NCBI RefSeq assembly: GCF_001431505.1 | Contig: NZ_LDJP01000010.1 | Span: forward strand, 62,001 to 126,000 | Length of the DNA stretch: 64,000 nt | Reading direction: 5' to 3' | Origin: Stenotrophomonas daejeonensis | GTDB taxonomy: Bacteria > Pseudomonadota > Gammaproteobacteria > Xanthomonadales > Xanthomonadaceae | Part shown: one piece after another, positions 21,419-31,440 of the stretch | Layout: each line of letters opens with the position of its first letter | How positions within the stretch are numbered: the first letter of the stretch is position 1 | Made by a program: the position numbers and the translations under genes | Notes under the pieces: model-generated | Database searches by the model: none | What the model was told of the DNA's origin: nothing | Seen by the model: the letters and a program-made list of their open reading frames with translations, nothing else

Positions 21419-22623
21419 CCACGCAGATCGGACATCTCACCCTGGAACAGGCCCGCGCGCAGCTTGCCGCGACATTGCCGAACCGCCCCGCCCCGATTTC
21501 CGCGGACGAATACGCCGCGCGCCTGGCACATGCGCGCCGCCTGATGCGCGACGCCGGCGCGGATGCGCTGCTGGTCACCGCCGGCATGTCGTTGCGTTGG
21601 TTCACCGGCATCGGCTGGGGCGCAAGCGAGCGCCTGGTGGGGCTGCTGCTGACGCAACACGGCGAGCCGCTGCTGATCGCGCCGAACTTCGAGGAAGGTT
21701 CGCTGGACGCGGTGCTGCGCATTGCCGCCGGCAAGCGCCTGTGGGAGGAACACGAAGACCCGCATGCGCTGGTGGCCGGTGCCATGCGCGAACGTGGCGC
21801 GAAGACGCTGGCGCTCGACCCCGAGGCCGCCTTCCGCATCCACACCGGGCTGGCCGCGCATCTGGGCGCGGGCGCGATCAGCAATGCCACGTCGATCATC
21901 GATGGCTGCCGCATGTGCAAGAGCGCCGCCGAACTGGCGCTGATGCAGCATGCCTGCGACATCACCTTGCAGGTGCAAAAGCTGGCCGCCGGCATCGCCC
22001 GCGAAGGCATCGGTACCGACGAACTGGTCCGTTTCATCGACGAGGCGCATCGCGCGCTCGGCGCGGACGGTGGTTCGACGTTCTGCATCGTGCAATTCGG
22101 CCATGCCACCGCATTCCCGCACGGCATCCCCGGCGTGCAGCACCTGCGCAAGGGCGAACTGGTGTTGATCGACACCGGTTGCAGCGTGGACGGCTACAAC
22201 TCCGACGTGACCCGCACCTGGATCTTCGGCGAGGCGAACGCGGAGCAGTTGCGCATCTGGAACCTGGAGCGCGCCGCGCAGCAAGCCGCGTTCGATGCGG
22301 TGCGTCCCGGCGTTGCCTGCGAAGCCGTCGATCAGGCCGCGCGCGATGTATTGGAAGCCGCCGGCCTCGGCCCCGATTACCGCCTGCCCGGCCTGCCGCA
22401 CCGCACCGGCCACGGCTGCGGGTTGGCGATCCACGAGGCGCCGTACCTGGTACGCGGCAACCGCCTGCCGCTGGCGCCGGGCATGTGCTGCAGCAACGAA
22501 CCGATGATCGTGGTGCCGGGCCGGTTCGGCGTGCGCCTGGAGGACCACTTCCATGTCACCGCCGCCGGCGCCCGGTGGTTCACGCCACCGTCCGTCGCCA
22601 TCGACCAGCCATTCGCCGATTGA
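21415..22623 (+). CDS. M24-family Xaa-Pro dipeptidase/aminopeptidase
   Basis: A 402-residue creatinase/aminopeptidase-P-type protein without a signal peptide. The metal-binding residues are in place: Asp in LIDTGCSVDG, Asp in NSDVTRTW, His in RTGHGCGLAIH, Glu in SNEPMIV and Glu in VRLEDHFHV. Such enzymes split bonds before proline or hydroxyproline. It is the last overlapping gene of the hydroxyproline operon (ATGA junction), so it most likely frees hydroxyproline from imported Xaa-Hyp peptides. Creatinase-like activity is an alternative, but the context argues for a peptidase. Confidence 0.85.
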   Translation: MTTQIGHLTLEQARAQLAATLPNRPAPISADEYAARLAHARRLMRDAGADALLVTAGMSLRWFTGIGWGASERLVGLLLTQHGEPLLIAPNFEEGSLDAVLRIAAGKRLWEEHEDPHALVAGAMRERGAKTLALDPEAAFRIHTGLAAHLGAGAISNATSIIDGCRMCKSAAELALMQHACDITLQVQKLAAGIAREGIGTDELVRFIDEAHRALGADGGSTFCIVQFGHATAFPHGIPGVQHLRKGELVLIDTGCSVDGYNSDVTRTWIFGEANAEQLRIWNLERAAQQAAFDAVRPGVACEAVDQAARDVLEAAGLGPDYRLPGLPHRTGHGCGLAIHEAPYLVRGNRLPLAPGMCCSNEPMIVVPGRFGVRLEDHFHVTAAGARWFTPPSVAIDQPFAD

Positions 22624-22639
22624 CGTGCACCTCCGCGCG

Positions 22640-22790
22640 AACAGCCACGGAGCCCCTCTCCCTCCAGGCGAAACCGCACGGTTTGCATGCCATTGGGGAG
22701 CGGGCAAGGCGAAGCATCCGCACGCCGGCTCCACAGCGCATTGCCGCACCCTCATCCGCCCTCCGGGCACCTTCTCCCGAAGGGAGAAGG
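22640..22790. repeat. Compound intergenic hairpin repeat, copy 2
   Basis: The gap between the M24 and S9 peptidase genes carries the same modules as the 8.5 kb element: a GAGCCCCTCTCCCT half-module near 22650 and, at 22770-22790, the perfect CCTTCTCCC/GGGAGAAGG hairpin after an ACCCTCATCCGCCC block shared by both copies. The left stem is decayed here. Confidence 0.75.
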
Positions 22791-22819
22791 ACAGAGCAGG
22801 ACACCAGGGGAAACGACGC

Positions 22820-25165
22820 ATGTTCCATTTCGCAGCTATCCGCCGCCATGCCTTCGCCTGCCTGTTGGCGCTTTCCTGCGCCGCCATGCCGGCAGCGGCG
22901 CAATCCTCCCCGCCCGCCGCACCGGACGAGGCCGCCTACCGGCGCTCGCTGCAGTTGCGCGAGCAATGGATGTACCTGACCACGGGACTGGCCGGCCCGG
23001 CGACCTGGACCGACGGCGAGCGCTACCGCTACCGGCGCACCTCACCGGGCGGCTTCGAGTTCGTGATGCGCCGGGTGGGACAGGCGCAGGCCGAGGCCGC
23101 GTTCGACCAGGCCCGGCTGGCCACGGCACTGTCGCCGCTGCTCGGCCGCGACGTGGAGGGGCGGCGCCTGCCATTTTCCGACTACGAGATCGACAAGGAC
23201 GGCAGGGCGCTGCGTGCCTGGGTGGACGACGGCTGGGTGCGCTGCGAGCTGGCTGGCGAGTACCGCTGCGCGCGCTGGAGCGCGTCGGGCCCGTCGCCGC
23301 GGCCACGCGGCTGGGGCGTGGTGCGCGATCTCTCGGTGGCGGCCGACGCCACGCCGCAGCGTTCACCGGACGGGCGCATGGAAGCCTTCGTGCGCGACGG
23401 CAGCGTGCTGCTGCGCACGCTGGCCGACGGCAGCAGCAGGGTGCTGGCGCGCGATGGCGCCGACAACGATTTCTACGACCCCGAAAGCATCGTCTGGTCG
23501 CCCGATTCCAGCCGCTTCATGGTGCTGCGGGTAAAGCCGGGCGATGCGCGCCGGGTAACGCGGGTGGAGACCTCGCCGCGCGACCAGCTGCAGCCGCGCG
23601 TGCGCACCCAGCTCTATCCCAAGCCGGGCGATGCGGTGGACATCGACCGCCCGGTGATCTTCGAGGTCGCCACTGGCCGCCGCATCGACGTGCCGACCGC
23701 GCTGTTCGCCAACCCCTACGAGATCAGCCCGCCGCAGTTCCGTGCCGATGGCCGCACGCTGGCGTTCCGCTACACCGAACGCGGCTTCCAGCGGGTGCGC
23801 CTGATCGAGGTGGACGCGCACACCGGCGCGGCACGCAGCGTGGTGGAGGAGCACAGCGACACCTTCGTCAACAGCTGGTGGCACCGTGCCGATTTCCACG
23901 ACGTGGACAAGCGCGGCGAGCAGATCGTCTGGCAGTCCGAGCGCGATGGCTGGAACCACCTGTACATGGTCGATGGCCGCAGTGGCCGCCTGCGCCAGCT
24001 CACCCGTGGCCCGTGGGTGGTGCGGCAGATCGTCCAGGTGGATGAAAAGAACCGGCAGGTCTGGTTCTCCGCCAATGGCCGCGAGCCGGGCGACCCCTAC
24101 ATGCAGCATTTCTACCGGGTGAACTTCGACGGCAGCGACCTGCGCCACATGACGCCGGGCGATGGCTGGCACGAACTGAGCCTGTCGCCGGACATGAACC
24201 ATTACGTCGACACGTACTCGCGCCTGGACCAACCGAACATCACCGAGCTGCGCGACGCGCGCGATGGCCGCCTGCTGCAGACGCTGGAACGCGGCGACGC
24301 CAGTGCGTTGTTCGCCGCCGGCTACCGCGCGCCGGAAACCTTCACCGCCCCGGGCCGCGACGGCAAAACCCCCATCGTCGGCCTGATCGTGCGGCCTTCC
24401 GATTACGACGCAACGCGCAGGTACCCGGTGATCGAAAGCATCTACGCCGGCCCGCACGATGCGCACGTGCAGAAGAAGTTCTGGCCGTTCGACAACCAGT
24501 CCAGCAACGAGCGCCTGATCGGCGCGCAGGCGCTGGCCGACCTTGGCTTCATCGTCGTGCAGATCGACGGCATGGGCACGATGAACCGCTCCAAGGCCTT
24601 CCACGACGTGGCGTGGAAGAACCTCGGCGACGCCGGCTTCCCCGACCGCATCGCCTGGCACAAGGCGCTGGCCGCGCGCGATGCCTCGTATGACATCAGC
24701 GGCGGCGTGGGCATTTATGGCGCATCGGCGGGCGGGCAGAACGCGCTCAATGCGCTGCAGTTCCACCCGGAGTTCTACACCGTGGCGGTGGCCTACAACG
24801 GCTGCTACGACAACCGCATGGACAAGCTGAGCTGGAACGAGCAGTGGATGGGCTGGCCGGTGGATGAGAGCTATGCGCGCGCCTCCGGGGTGGACAACGC
24901 GGACAAGCTGCGCGGCCACCTGCTGCTGATCGTCGGCGAGCAGGACGAGAACGTCGACCCTGCCTCCACGTATCAGGTGGCCGATGCGCTGATCCGCGCC
25001 GGCAAGGACTTCGACCTGCTCGCCGTACCCGGCACCGGCCACGGCGTCGGCCGCTCGCAGGAGCCGATCGACTACATCCAGCGCCGCAAGTTCGATTTCT
25101 TCGTGCGCCACCTGATGAAGCAGCAGACGCCGGACTGGAACGCGCGCGGCGCAGGCAAGCCATGA
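22820..25165 (+). CDS. Exported S9-family dipeptidyl peptidase (DPP-IV type)
   Basis: A 781-residue protein with a signal peptide (to about residue 32, PAAAQ), a DPP-IV N-terminal beta-propeller region (DNDFYDPESIVWSPDSS) and a C-terminal alpha/beta hydrolase. The triad is visible: Ser636 in YGASAGGQNAL, Asp near 709 in EQDENVDP and His741 in GTGHGVGR. It should remove Xaa-Pro or Xaa-Hyp dipeptides in the periplasm, which the cytosolic M24 enzyme could then split. The ATG at 22820 opens the signal peptide. It follows the hydroxyproline operon in the same direction but across a repeat, so it may have its own promoter. Confidence 0.9.
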   Translation: MFHFAAIRRHAFACLLALSCAAMPAAAQSSPPAAPDEAAYRRSLQLREQWMYLTTGLAGPATWTDGERYRYRRTSPGGFEFVMRRVGQAQAEAAFDQARLATALSPLLGRDVEGRRLPFSDYEIDKDGRALRAWVDDGWVRCELAGEYRCARWSASGPSPRPRGWGVVRDLSVAADATPQRSPDGRMEAFVRDGSVLLRTLADGSSRVLARDGADNDFYDPESIVWSPDSSRFMVLRVKPGDARRVTRVETSPRDQLQPRVRTQLYPKPGDAVDIDRPVIFEVATGRRIDVPTALFANPYEISPPQFRADGRTLAFRYTERGFQRVRLIEVDAHTGAARSVVEEHSDTFVNSWWHRADFHDVDKRGEQIVWQSERDGWNHLYMVDGRSGRLRQLTRGPWVVRQIVQVDEKNRQVWFSANGREPGDPYMQHFYRVNFDGSDLRHMTPGDGWHELSLSPDMNHYVDTYSRLDQPNITELRDARDGRLLQTLERGDASALFAAGYRAPETFTAPGRDGKTPIVGLIVRPSDYDATRRYPVIESIYAGPHDAHVQKKFWPFDNQSSNERLIGAQALADLGFIVVQIDGMGTMNRSKAFHDVAWKNLGDAGFPDRIAWHKALAARDASYDISGGVGIYGASAGGQNALNALQFHPEFYTVAVAYNGCYDNRMDKLSWNEQWMGWPVDESYARASGVDNADKLRGHLLLIVGEQDENVDPASTYQVADALIRAGKDFDLLAVPGTGHGVGRSQEPIDYIQRRKFDFFVRHLMKQQTPDWNARGAGKP

Positions 25166-25737
25166 CCGACTGCAGCCGCCAGCCGCGCACCGTCGATTGC
25201 ATGCCGGCGGTGAGCCGCTGCGCGTGCTGCTGACCGGGCTGCCGCCCTCGCCGGCGGGCATGGTGCCAAAAGCGCGCGTGGCTGCGCGCGCAGCATGACG
25301 ACGTCCGCCGCTTCCTGATGCTGGAGCCGCGCGGGCATGCCGACATGTACGGCGCCTGCCTGTTTCCGCCGGGCATGCCGGGCACGGATTCCGGCGTGAT
25401 CTTCCTGCACGACGAAGGCCACGAGGTGATCGCCGCCGGCCAGTGCGAGGCCTGCCGGTCGCATGGCACCTACCGCATGCTGTCCTGCGCGCAGACGGTG
25501 CATACCGGCAAGGTGGACGTGCATGCCGAGCCGGTATTCGAAGCCGATGGCAGCGCGGTGGTACGGGTGGATGCGCGCTTCGCGCGCCTGCCGTCGCGGC
25601 GCCGCTTCATCGCCCACGAGCGCAGCCTGCGCGAGGGCGCCAGCGTGCCGGCGGGGCTGTACGGGGAAGTGCCGGCAACGGCTGGAACCCTGCGTTCACG
25701 GCATCTCGCAGCAGCGTTTCCGCGCAATGGCATGACG
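25162..25737 (+). pseudogene. Decayed proline-racemase/3-hydroxyproline dehydratase-like gene
   Basis: The ATG overlaps the S9 peptidase stop and the first codons read RTVDC, after which one base is missing. The continuation [17 protein letters not shown] is readable in another frame. The original frame returns by about 25267 with [19 protein letters not shown] and [18 protein letters not shown], clear proline-racemase-family sequence. The part expected to hold the CGHG cysteine motif is absent: after FLHDEGHE the frame continues open to 25800 with sequence I cannot match to that family. Two compensating indels and the missing catalytic region mark it as broken. It was probably a second hydroxyproline enzyme added to this locus. 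Confidence 0.7.
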
Positions 25738-25771
25738 GAGAGGCGGCCCCGGTTTCCCGGGGCCGCCTCTC
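25738..25771. terminator. Strong hairpin between convergent genes
   Basis: A 15-base perfect GC-rich stem (GAGAGGCGGCCCCGG and its complement) with a TTTC loop lies 22 bases beyond the stop of the TonB receptor gene and after the pseudogene. No T-run follows on either strand, so it may be a stability hairpin or a weak terminator. Confidence 0.6.
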
Positions 25772-25792
25772 GCCCAGATGCACTTGCGTTGC

Positions 25793-28582
25793 TTACTTAA
25801 GCTTGTACTCCAGCGTGAGGAAGTACTCCCTGCCCGCCGGGTTGTACTTGCTGATGTCGGCATACGGCCACCACTTCTCCGAATCCACCATGTTCGGCTT
25901 GCGGTCGAGCAGGTTGGTCACGCTGAGGCCGGCCCACAGCGCGTCGCCGAAGCGCCAGCCCAGCGACAGGTTGGCGGTGGTCCAGGCCGGCATGCGCTTG
26001 TAGGTATCGGCCCAGCGTTCCGGCGAGCTGCCCAGGCGGTTGATGTGCAGGTTGGCGTTGAACCTGTCCAGCGCCCAGCTGATGGTGCCGTAGCTGCGGG
26101 TGCGGAACTCGTTGTTCCACTGCGCATCGCGGATGTCGGTGACCTCGTCTTCCGGCAGGTAGCGTTCCAGCGTCTTCAGGATGTGGGTGTAACCGAAGCG
26201 GAAGGCGAAGTCGCCGTAGGGCGTGCCCTCGTACCTGCTGTTCCAGGTGAAATCGAAGCCGTCCTGCTGGCGCATGCCGGTGTTGAACGGGCTGGTGATC
26301 GCCGAAGTCACGCGGTCCTTGTTGTTGCGGGTCACGCGCGACAGCATTTCCCGGCACTTGGGTGAATTGATGTCCACGGTTTCGCCGGCGGCATTGAAGC
26401 CGAGCTGGCACTCCGCGGCGTACTGCACCACGGTGTAGGCACCGATCACGCCCACCTGGTCCTCCAGGTAAATGCGGAAGCCGTCCAGCGTGAACGAATG
26501 GTGCTTGCCGAGCTGCGCCACCATGCCGATGCTGTTGGTGTAGCCGGTTTCCTCGCGCAGGTCCGGGTCGCCTTCCGAATACTGGCGGATCGAGCCGGTG
26601 CCGTATTTCTCGCCGCAACCCTGCCAGCTTTCACCCGCCTTGATGCCCTCGGTCTGCACGCAGGTCAGGAAGTCGGTGGCGCTGGTGTAGGACGAGCTGC
26701 GCTCGGCGAACATCACGTGCATGTCCGGCGCGCGGAACGAGGTGGCACGCGAGACGCGGAACATCAGCGCGTCGATCGGCTTCCATGTCAGGCCCACCTG
26801 GTAGGTGCTGGCGCCACCGACGCTGGAGGCATCGTCGTAGAAGTCGTAGCGTGCGGCGACCTTCGCATCCACCTGGCCGATGGCCGAATCGGCGCCGGCC
26901 AGCGGAATCGCCAATTCGCCGCCGCCGGCGTAGCGGTTGCGCCTGCCTTGGCCGCGAATGCCGCTCCAGCCGTAGATTTCGCCATCCACCGTGGCCTGGT
27001 CGGTGAGGAAGCTGTAGGTGTCATGGCTGACTTCCAGCACGGCGGCAAAGTTCAGCGGGCCGGCCGGTAGTTGCAGCATCTCGCCGCTGATGTCGGCGCT
27101 CAGCGATTGCGAGGTGGAGCGTCCCTTGCCAACCGACGTGCGCGCGGCGCTGGCCAGCATTTCCGGCGTGATTGCACCGAAATAATCCAGACCCCCGGGC
27201 AACAGATTGGCATCCAGCGAGTCACGGCTCACGGTCAGCCAGCGGTCCGGGGCCCACGGCTGCGCCCAATCGGTGCCCTTCTCGCCGAACAGCAGGCCCA
27301 TCATGGTCTGGTCGTCGAAGCGCACCACCGAATCGGTGTAGCGGTAGGTGCCGTAGGTGTAGCCGATGTTGTAGTCCAACCTGCCCAGCGGGCCGCTCAG
27401 GCTGGTGCTGAAGACATGGCTGGTTTCGTTGAAGTGCTGGTTGCTGGTGGGCGTTTCGAAATCGCGGAACGAGCGCCAGACCTGGCGCGAGCCGTACCAC
27501 TCGGAATCAAGGTCGTTGGCATCCTCCAGCACGTCGTAGTCCACGCCGTAGCTGTAGCGGTACAGGCCGGCATCGGCCTTGGAGCGCGAGGACATCAGGT
27601 TGGCCTGGAGGCGATGCGCGCCGAAGTCGTGGGTCAGGTTGGCGAAGCCGAAGAGGCGCTCGCGCCCATTGCGCACGGTGTAGGTGTCGAAGATGTTGTC
27701 GCCGCAGTATTTCTCGCTGCCGGGGCCGGCCCAGCCCGGGCGCACCGCTTCATAGCCCAGCGCGTCACAGCGGCTGCCGAGGTCCAGCAGGCCCCAGCCA
27801 CCCGGCGCGCCACGGTCCCAGAACGACATCACCTGCTCGGCGCCGCGGTAGTCGGGATCGGGCGACTTCGACGGATCGGAGAACCATTCGCGCTGGTTGC
27901 CGCGGATCAGCTCGCGCTTGTCCCATTCCAGCCCGTAGCTGAGGTGGGTGTCGCCGTGCGAGAAGCCGGAGGACACGGTGAAGTTGTCGGAGCGGCCACC
28001 GCCGTGGACGGTGTCGCCATAGCGGTACTTGAAGGTGGTTTCGTCGATGTCGTCCTTCAGGATCACGTTGACCACGCCGGCCACCGCATCGGAACCGTAG
28101 ATGGCCGAGGCACCGCCGGTCAGCACTTCCACGCGCTCCACGGCGGAGGACGGGATCATCGCCAGGTTGATGATGTTGCCGGAGATGTTGCCGGCCGGCT
28201 TGGGCATCAACGGCATGCGCTTGCCGTTGAGCAGCACCAGCGTGTAACCCGGGCCGAAACCACGCAGGTTCAGCGCCTGCGCATTGGCATTGAAGTTGTT
28301 GGTGTTCTCCTCACCGATGAATATGCCGGTATTCACGCTGAGGTTGGACAGCGCGTCGTACAGCGTGGCGTAGCCCTGTTTGGTCAGGTCTTCCGCCGTG
28401 AACAGCTGGATCGGATCGACGGTTTCAACGTCGGTGCGCTTGATGCGCGAGCCGGTGACTTCCACCTTGTCCAGCGAAGTGGTGGTGCCGCCGGCCGCGG
28501 TTTCCTGCGCCATCGCCAGCGATGGCAGCAGCGCCGCGGCAATGGCGGCGGCGATGATGCTGCGTGTGCGTGAACCCCTCAT
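25793..28582 (-). CDS. TonB-dependent outer-membrane receptor, probably for peptides
   Basis: A 929-residue receptor: signal peptide (ending LAMAQ), a TonB-box-like segment [14 protein letters not shown], plug domain ([60 protein letters not shown]) and a beta-barrel ending in [18 protein letters not shown]. The plug wording is that of the large xanthomonad/sphingomonad receptor class without a known iron chelate. It converges on the hydroxyproline and peptidase locus, so uptake of proline- or hydroxyproline-rich peptides is a reasonable guess. The ATG at 28582 follows GGAGG. The 271 bases between this gene and the methyltransferase stop at 28854 presumably hold its promoter; I see no other feature there. 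Confidence 0.88.
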   Translation of the reverse strand: MRGSRTRSIIAAAIAAALLPSLAMAQETAAGGTTTSLDKVEVTGSRIKRTDVETVDPIQLFTAEDLTKQGYATLYDALSNLSVNTGIFIGEENTNNFNANAQALNLRGFGPGYTLVLLNGKRMPLMPKPAGNISGNIINLAMIPSSAVERVEVLTGGASAIYGSDAVAGVVNVILKDDIDETTFKYRYGDTVHGGGRSDNFTVSSGFSHGDTHLSYGLEWDKRELIRGNQREWFSDPSKSPDPDYRGAEQVMSFWDRGAPGGWGLLDLGSRCDALGYEAVRPGWAGPGSEKYCGDNIFDTYTVRNGRERLFGFANLTHDFGAHRLQANLMSSRSKADAGLYRYSYGVDYDVLEDANDLDSEWYGSRQVWRSFRDFETPTSNQHFNETSHVFSTSLSGPLGRLDYNIGYTYGTYRYTDSVVRFDDQTMMGLLFGEKGTDWAQPWAPDRWLTVSRDSLDANLLPGGLDYFGAITPEMLASAARTSVGKGRSTSQSLSADISGEMLQLPAGPLNFAAVLEVSHDTYSFLTDQATVDGEIYGWSGIRGQGRRNRYAGGGELAIPLAGADSAIGQVDAKVAARYDFYDDASSVGGASTYQVGLTWKPIDALMFRVSRATSFRAPDMHVMFAERSSSYTSATDFLTCVQTEGIKAGESWQGCGEKYGTGSIRQYSEGDPDLREETGYTNSIGMVAQLGKHHSFTLDGFRIYLEDQVGVIGAYTVVQYAAECQLGFNAAGETVDINSPKCREMLSRVTRNNKDRVTSAITSPFNTGMRQQDGFDFTWNSRYEGTPYGDFAFRFGYTHILKTLERYLPEDEVTDIRDAQWNNEFRTRSYGTISWALDRFNANLHINRLGSSPERWADTYKRMPAWTTANLSLGWRFGDALWAGLSVTNLLDRKPNMVDSEKWWPYADISKYNPAGREYFLTLEYKLK

Positions 28583-28853
28583 GCTTCCTCCCCGAAGTAT
28601 GCCGGCCGCGCGCGCGGCGGAGGCCGCACCGCGGGTGATGGCGCAATGACGCCACCGACATGGTGTTGGGCATGCGCGGGCGCAGATAGCACGAAACGCC
28701 GGCGACCAATGCGGAACTCCGCACAGCGCGGGCAGCGCCCGCGCGGGGAGCCGCGGCAACGGATTTCCCGCCGCTGGCGACGGCAATGCATCGACCGTTT
28801 GCAGCGATGCGACGGCGGGCGTCAACCACGCCGCGCGTGGCGGGCGCCCGCGC

Positions 28854-29651
28854 TCAGCCCGCGGTTTCCCACCAGATGAAGGCCCAGCGGCGGGTGGGGG
28901 CCAGCCCGAGCCGGTTGTCGGGCGAGGCCGCATGCCAGGCGCGTACCGACTGCTGTTCCGCCGGCGTGAGTTCGCCGAACAGCGACTCGACCTGCTGCAG
29001 CAGTTCCTCCGCATCCCTTTCGCGGTCGGGCGGCGACAGCGGCAGGTAATCGACACGCGGTTCGCGGCCCATGTCCAGCAGCAGGTTGATCGGGTAGCGG
29101 TGGTCCGGCATCGGTATCCATGCACGACCCAGCAGCGCGGCCAGTTCGGTGACGCCGGCGCGCGGGCCGGTGGCGAAGGTGATGCAGGCGCGCCGGCGGG
29201 CGTGCGCGTCCAGCTTCGCCAGCGCCTGCGCCAGGTCCGGCACCATCAGCGAGCGCGAGGCGATGGCCACGTCGCAGCGCGGCACCGCGCTCCAGTCGTC
29301 GTCCCAGGCCAGCTGCCACGGCTGGATGTTGTCGATGCCGTCGCGGGCGATCGCTGCGCGCAGGCCATCGAGCATGCCGGGGCTGTAGTCCAGCGCATGC
29401 ACCTGCCGCACCCGCGCGGCGATGGGCAGGCTGAGCAGGCCGGGGCCGCAGCCGACGTCGAGCACGCTGTCCACGCCGCGCAGGTCCAGCCGCGCGAGGA
29501 AGGCGTCGCTGTAGTCGTCGTGGCGGCGCTTCCAGCCCGATTGCGCCGCGCGCGCGTCCCACGCGCTGGCCGGCTTGGGCGTGTAGCCACAGGCCTGCAG
29601 GTGCTGGCGGTAACGGGCGGCGTGGTCGATCGGCGGGGGCAAGGCGGTCAT
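28854..29651 (-). CDS. Class I SAM-dependent methyltransferase, last gene of the metal-uptake operon
   Basis: A 265-residue methyltransferase with motif I SVLDVGCGPGLLSLP at about 62-75, followed by VHALDYSPGML. Its ATG overlaps the stop of the ABC ATPase gene by four bases, so it is the end of the six-gene operon that begins with the TonB receptor at 35010. Methyltransferases of this type accompany FecCD-type importers in several bacteria, but no substrate is known. It could modify a metal-binding ligand or be a regulator of uptake; neither can be decided from sequence. Confidence 0.8.
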   Translation of the reverse strand: MTALPPPIDHAARYRQHLQACGYTPKPASAWDARAAQSGWKRRHDDYSDAFLARLDLRGVDSVLDVGCGPGLLSLPIAARVRQVHALDYSPGMLDGLRAAIARDGIDNIQPWQLAWDDDWSAVPRCDVAIASRSLMVPDLAQALAKLDAHARRRACITFATGPRAGVTELAALLGRAWIPMPDHRYPINLLLDMGREPRVDYLPLSPPDRERDAEELLQQVESLFGELTPAEQQSVRAWHAASPDNRLGLAPTRRWAFIWWETAG

Positions 29652-30424
29652 CGGAGGGTTCCGGCAACGGGAAGGGCGGCGGCGATGCGCGCGGCATCCA
29701 CGCTGTACAAGGCTGCCAGCCGTTCGGGCGTGGCGACGTCATGCGCGGGCCCCAGCGCCTGCAGGCTGCCGCCCGCCATCAGCGCGATGCGGTCGGCCAC
29801 CTGCAGGGCGTGCTGCGGCTGGTGGGTGGACAGCAGCACGCCGATACCGCGCCCGGCCAGCGCGCGCACGGTGTCGAGGATGCGCAACTGGTTGCCGAAG
29901 TCGAGGCTGGCGGTGGGTTCGTCCATCACCAGCACCCGCGCCTGCTGGGCCAGCGCCCGCGCGACCAGCACCAGTTGCCGTTCGCCGCCGCTGAGGGTAT
30001 CGACCGTGCGTGCGGACAACGCAGCGATGCCTAATTCGTGCAGGCAGGCGTCGGCGATCTCCTCGTCGGTACGGCCGGGCATGGCCAGCAGGCCCAGGTG
30101 CGCGGCGCGGCCCATCGCCACCAGCTCGCGCACGCGTCAGGCGAACGGCAACGGCGCGGCCTGCGGCACGTAGCCGAGCAGGCGCGCGCGCTGCGCGCGG
30201 TCGTGGGCGCGCAACGGCCGGCCATGCAGCCGCACCTCGCCGGCCACCGCCGGCAGCAGGCCGAGCAGGGTGCGGAACAGCGTGGTCTTGCCGCAGCCAT
30301 TGGGGCCGAGCAGGCACACCACTTCGCCGGGCTGCACCGACAACGCCAAGGGCGCGCCCAGCGCGACGCCGGCATGGCCGATGGCCAGCCCGTGCGCTTC
30401 CAGCAAAGGGACCGCGGCGTTCAT
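29648..30424 (-). pseudogene. FecE/BtuD-type ABC ATPase interrupted by an in-frame TGA
   Basis: Read through, the gene encodes 258 residues: Walker [12 protein letters not shown] (about 38-48), the Q-loop region [13 protein letters not shown], signature LSGGERQLVLVARAL, Walker B VLVMDEPTASLD and the switch His in LSTHQPQH. Codon 96 is TGA (30137-30139), just after the Q-loop; the frame is otherwise intact on both sides. Relatives have a hydrophobic or Arg-Val stretch here (FA..VRELVAMG). The break could be a single nonsense change or a local C deletion plus insertion, because GCCCTGACGGTG to GCCTGACGCGTG would also explain it. A GTG six bases later could restart the C-terminal part, but Walker A would be lost. 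Confidence 0.85.
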
Positions 30425-31440
30425 GCGCGGCCCCCGCTGCGGGCCAGTACCAGCAGGAAGCACGGCACGCCGACGAAGGCGGTGAGGATGCCCAGCGGCA
30501 GTTCGATCGGCGCCAGCGTGCGTGCCAGCGTGTCGGCGGCCAGCAGGAAGCTGGCCCCGAGCAGCAGGCTGGCCGGCAGCAGCCGGCGGAAGTCGGCGCC
30601 GACCAGCAGGCGCGCGATGTGCGGCACCACCAGCCCGACCCAGCCGATGATGCCGGCCAGCGACACCGCTGCCGCCGTGCACAGCGTGGCCGCGGCGATC
30701 AGCGTCCAGCGCAGCGGCACGACCGCCACGCCGAGCGCGGCGGCCTCCTCGTCGCCGAGGGCCAGCAGGTTCACCCGCCAGCGCAGCAGCACCAGCGGCA
30801 GCAGCCCGGCCAGCAGCAGCGGCGCGGTGATGCGCAGGTCGTCGGCCACCACCGCGTTGAGGCCGCCGAGCAGCCAGAAGGTGATCGACGGCAGCTGCGT
30901 GTAGGGGTCGGCCAGCAGCTTGAGCAGCGAGATGCCGGCGCCAAGCAGGGCCGACACCGCCACGCCGGCCAGCACCAGCACCAATACCGGCTCGTGCCGG
31001 CGCACCAGCGCGGCGACCAGGCACACCAGCCCCACCGCCGCCAGCCCGCCGGCGAAGGCGAAACCCTGCACCAGCAGCATCGGCAGGCCGAGGAACAGCG
31101 CCAGCGAGGCGCCCAGCCCGGCGCCGGCGGAGACGCCGAGGATGTCCGGCGACACCAGCGGGTTGCGGAACATCGCCTGGTAGGCGGCGCCGGCCGCCGA
31201 CAGCACCGCGCCGATCAGCACCGCCGCCAGCACCCGCGGCAGGCGGATGTGCCACAGCGCCGCATGCACCGTCGGCGGGACCGGTTCGCCGATGCCGAAC
31301 AGCTGCGATCCCAACGCCTGCAACAGCATCGCCGGCCGCACCGGGAACTGGCCGACCGCGAAGGCCAGCAGCGGCATCGCCAGCAGCAGGCCCCAGCCAC
31401 CGGCGTGCCAAAGCCAGCGCGGCACCGCGCCGGCTCTCAC
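30421..31440 (-). CDS. FecCD-type ABC permease, probable molybdate/tungstate importer
   Basis: A 339-residue polytopic permease of the FecCD/BtuC class with eight to ten membrane helices. Landmarks are [54 protein letters not shown] and the ATPase-contacting region, all intact. FecCD importers usually carry siderophores or cobalamin, but the Haemophilus MolBC system shows that the class also carries molybdate and tungstate. The ModE-box-like palindrome in front of this operon points to the latter. Translation begins at GTG 31440 inside the stop codon of the binding-protein gene and ends overlapping the ATPase start. Confidence 0.88.
   Translation of the reverse strand: MRAGAVPRWLWHAGGWGLLLAMPLLAFAVGQFPVRPAMLLQALGSQLFGIGEPVPPTVHAALWHIRLPRVLAAVLIGAVLSAAGAAYQAMFRNPLVSPDILGVSAGAGLGASLALFLGLPMLLVQGFAFAGGLAAVGLVCLVAALVRRHEPVLVLVLAGVAVSALLGAGISLLKLLADPYTQLPSITFWLLGGLNAVVADDLRITAPLLLAGLLPLVLLRWRVNLLALGDEEAAALGVAVVPLRWTLIAAATLCTAAAVSLAGIIGWVGLVVPHIARLLVGADFRRLLPASLLLGASFLLAADTLARTLAPIELPLGILTAFVGVPCFLLVLARSGGRA

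Noticed and set aside
28583-28853. Short open frames between the TonB receptor and the methyltransferase
   Set aside because: None has a plausible start, ribosome binding site or motif.
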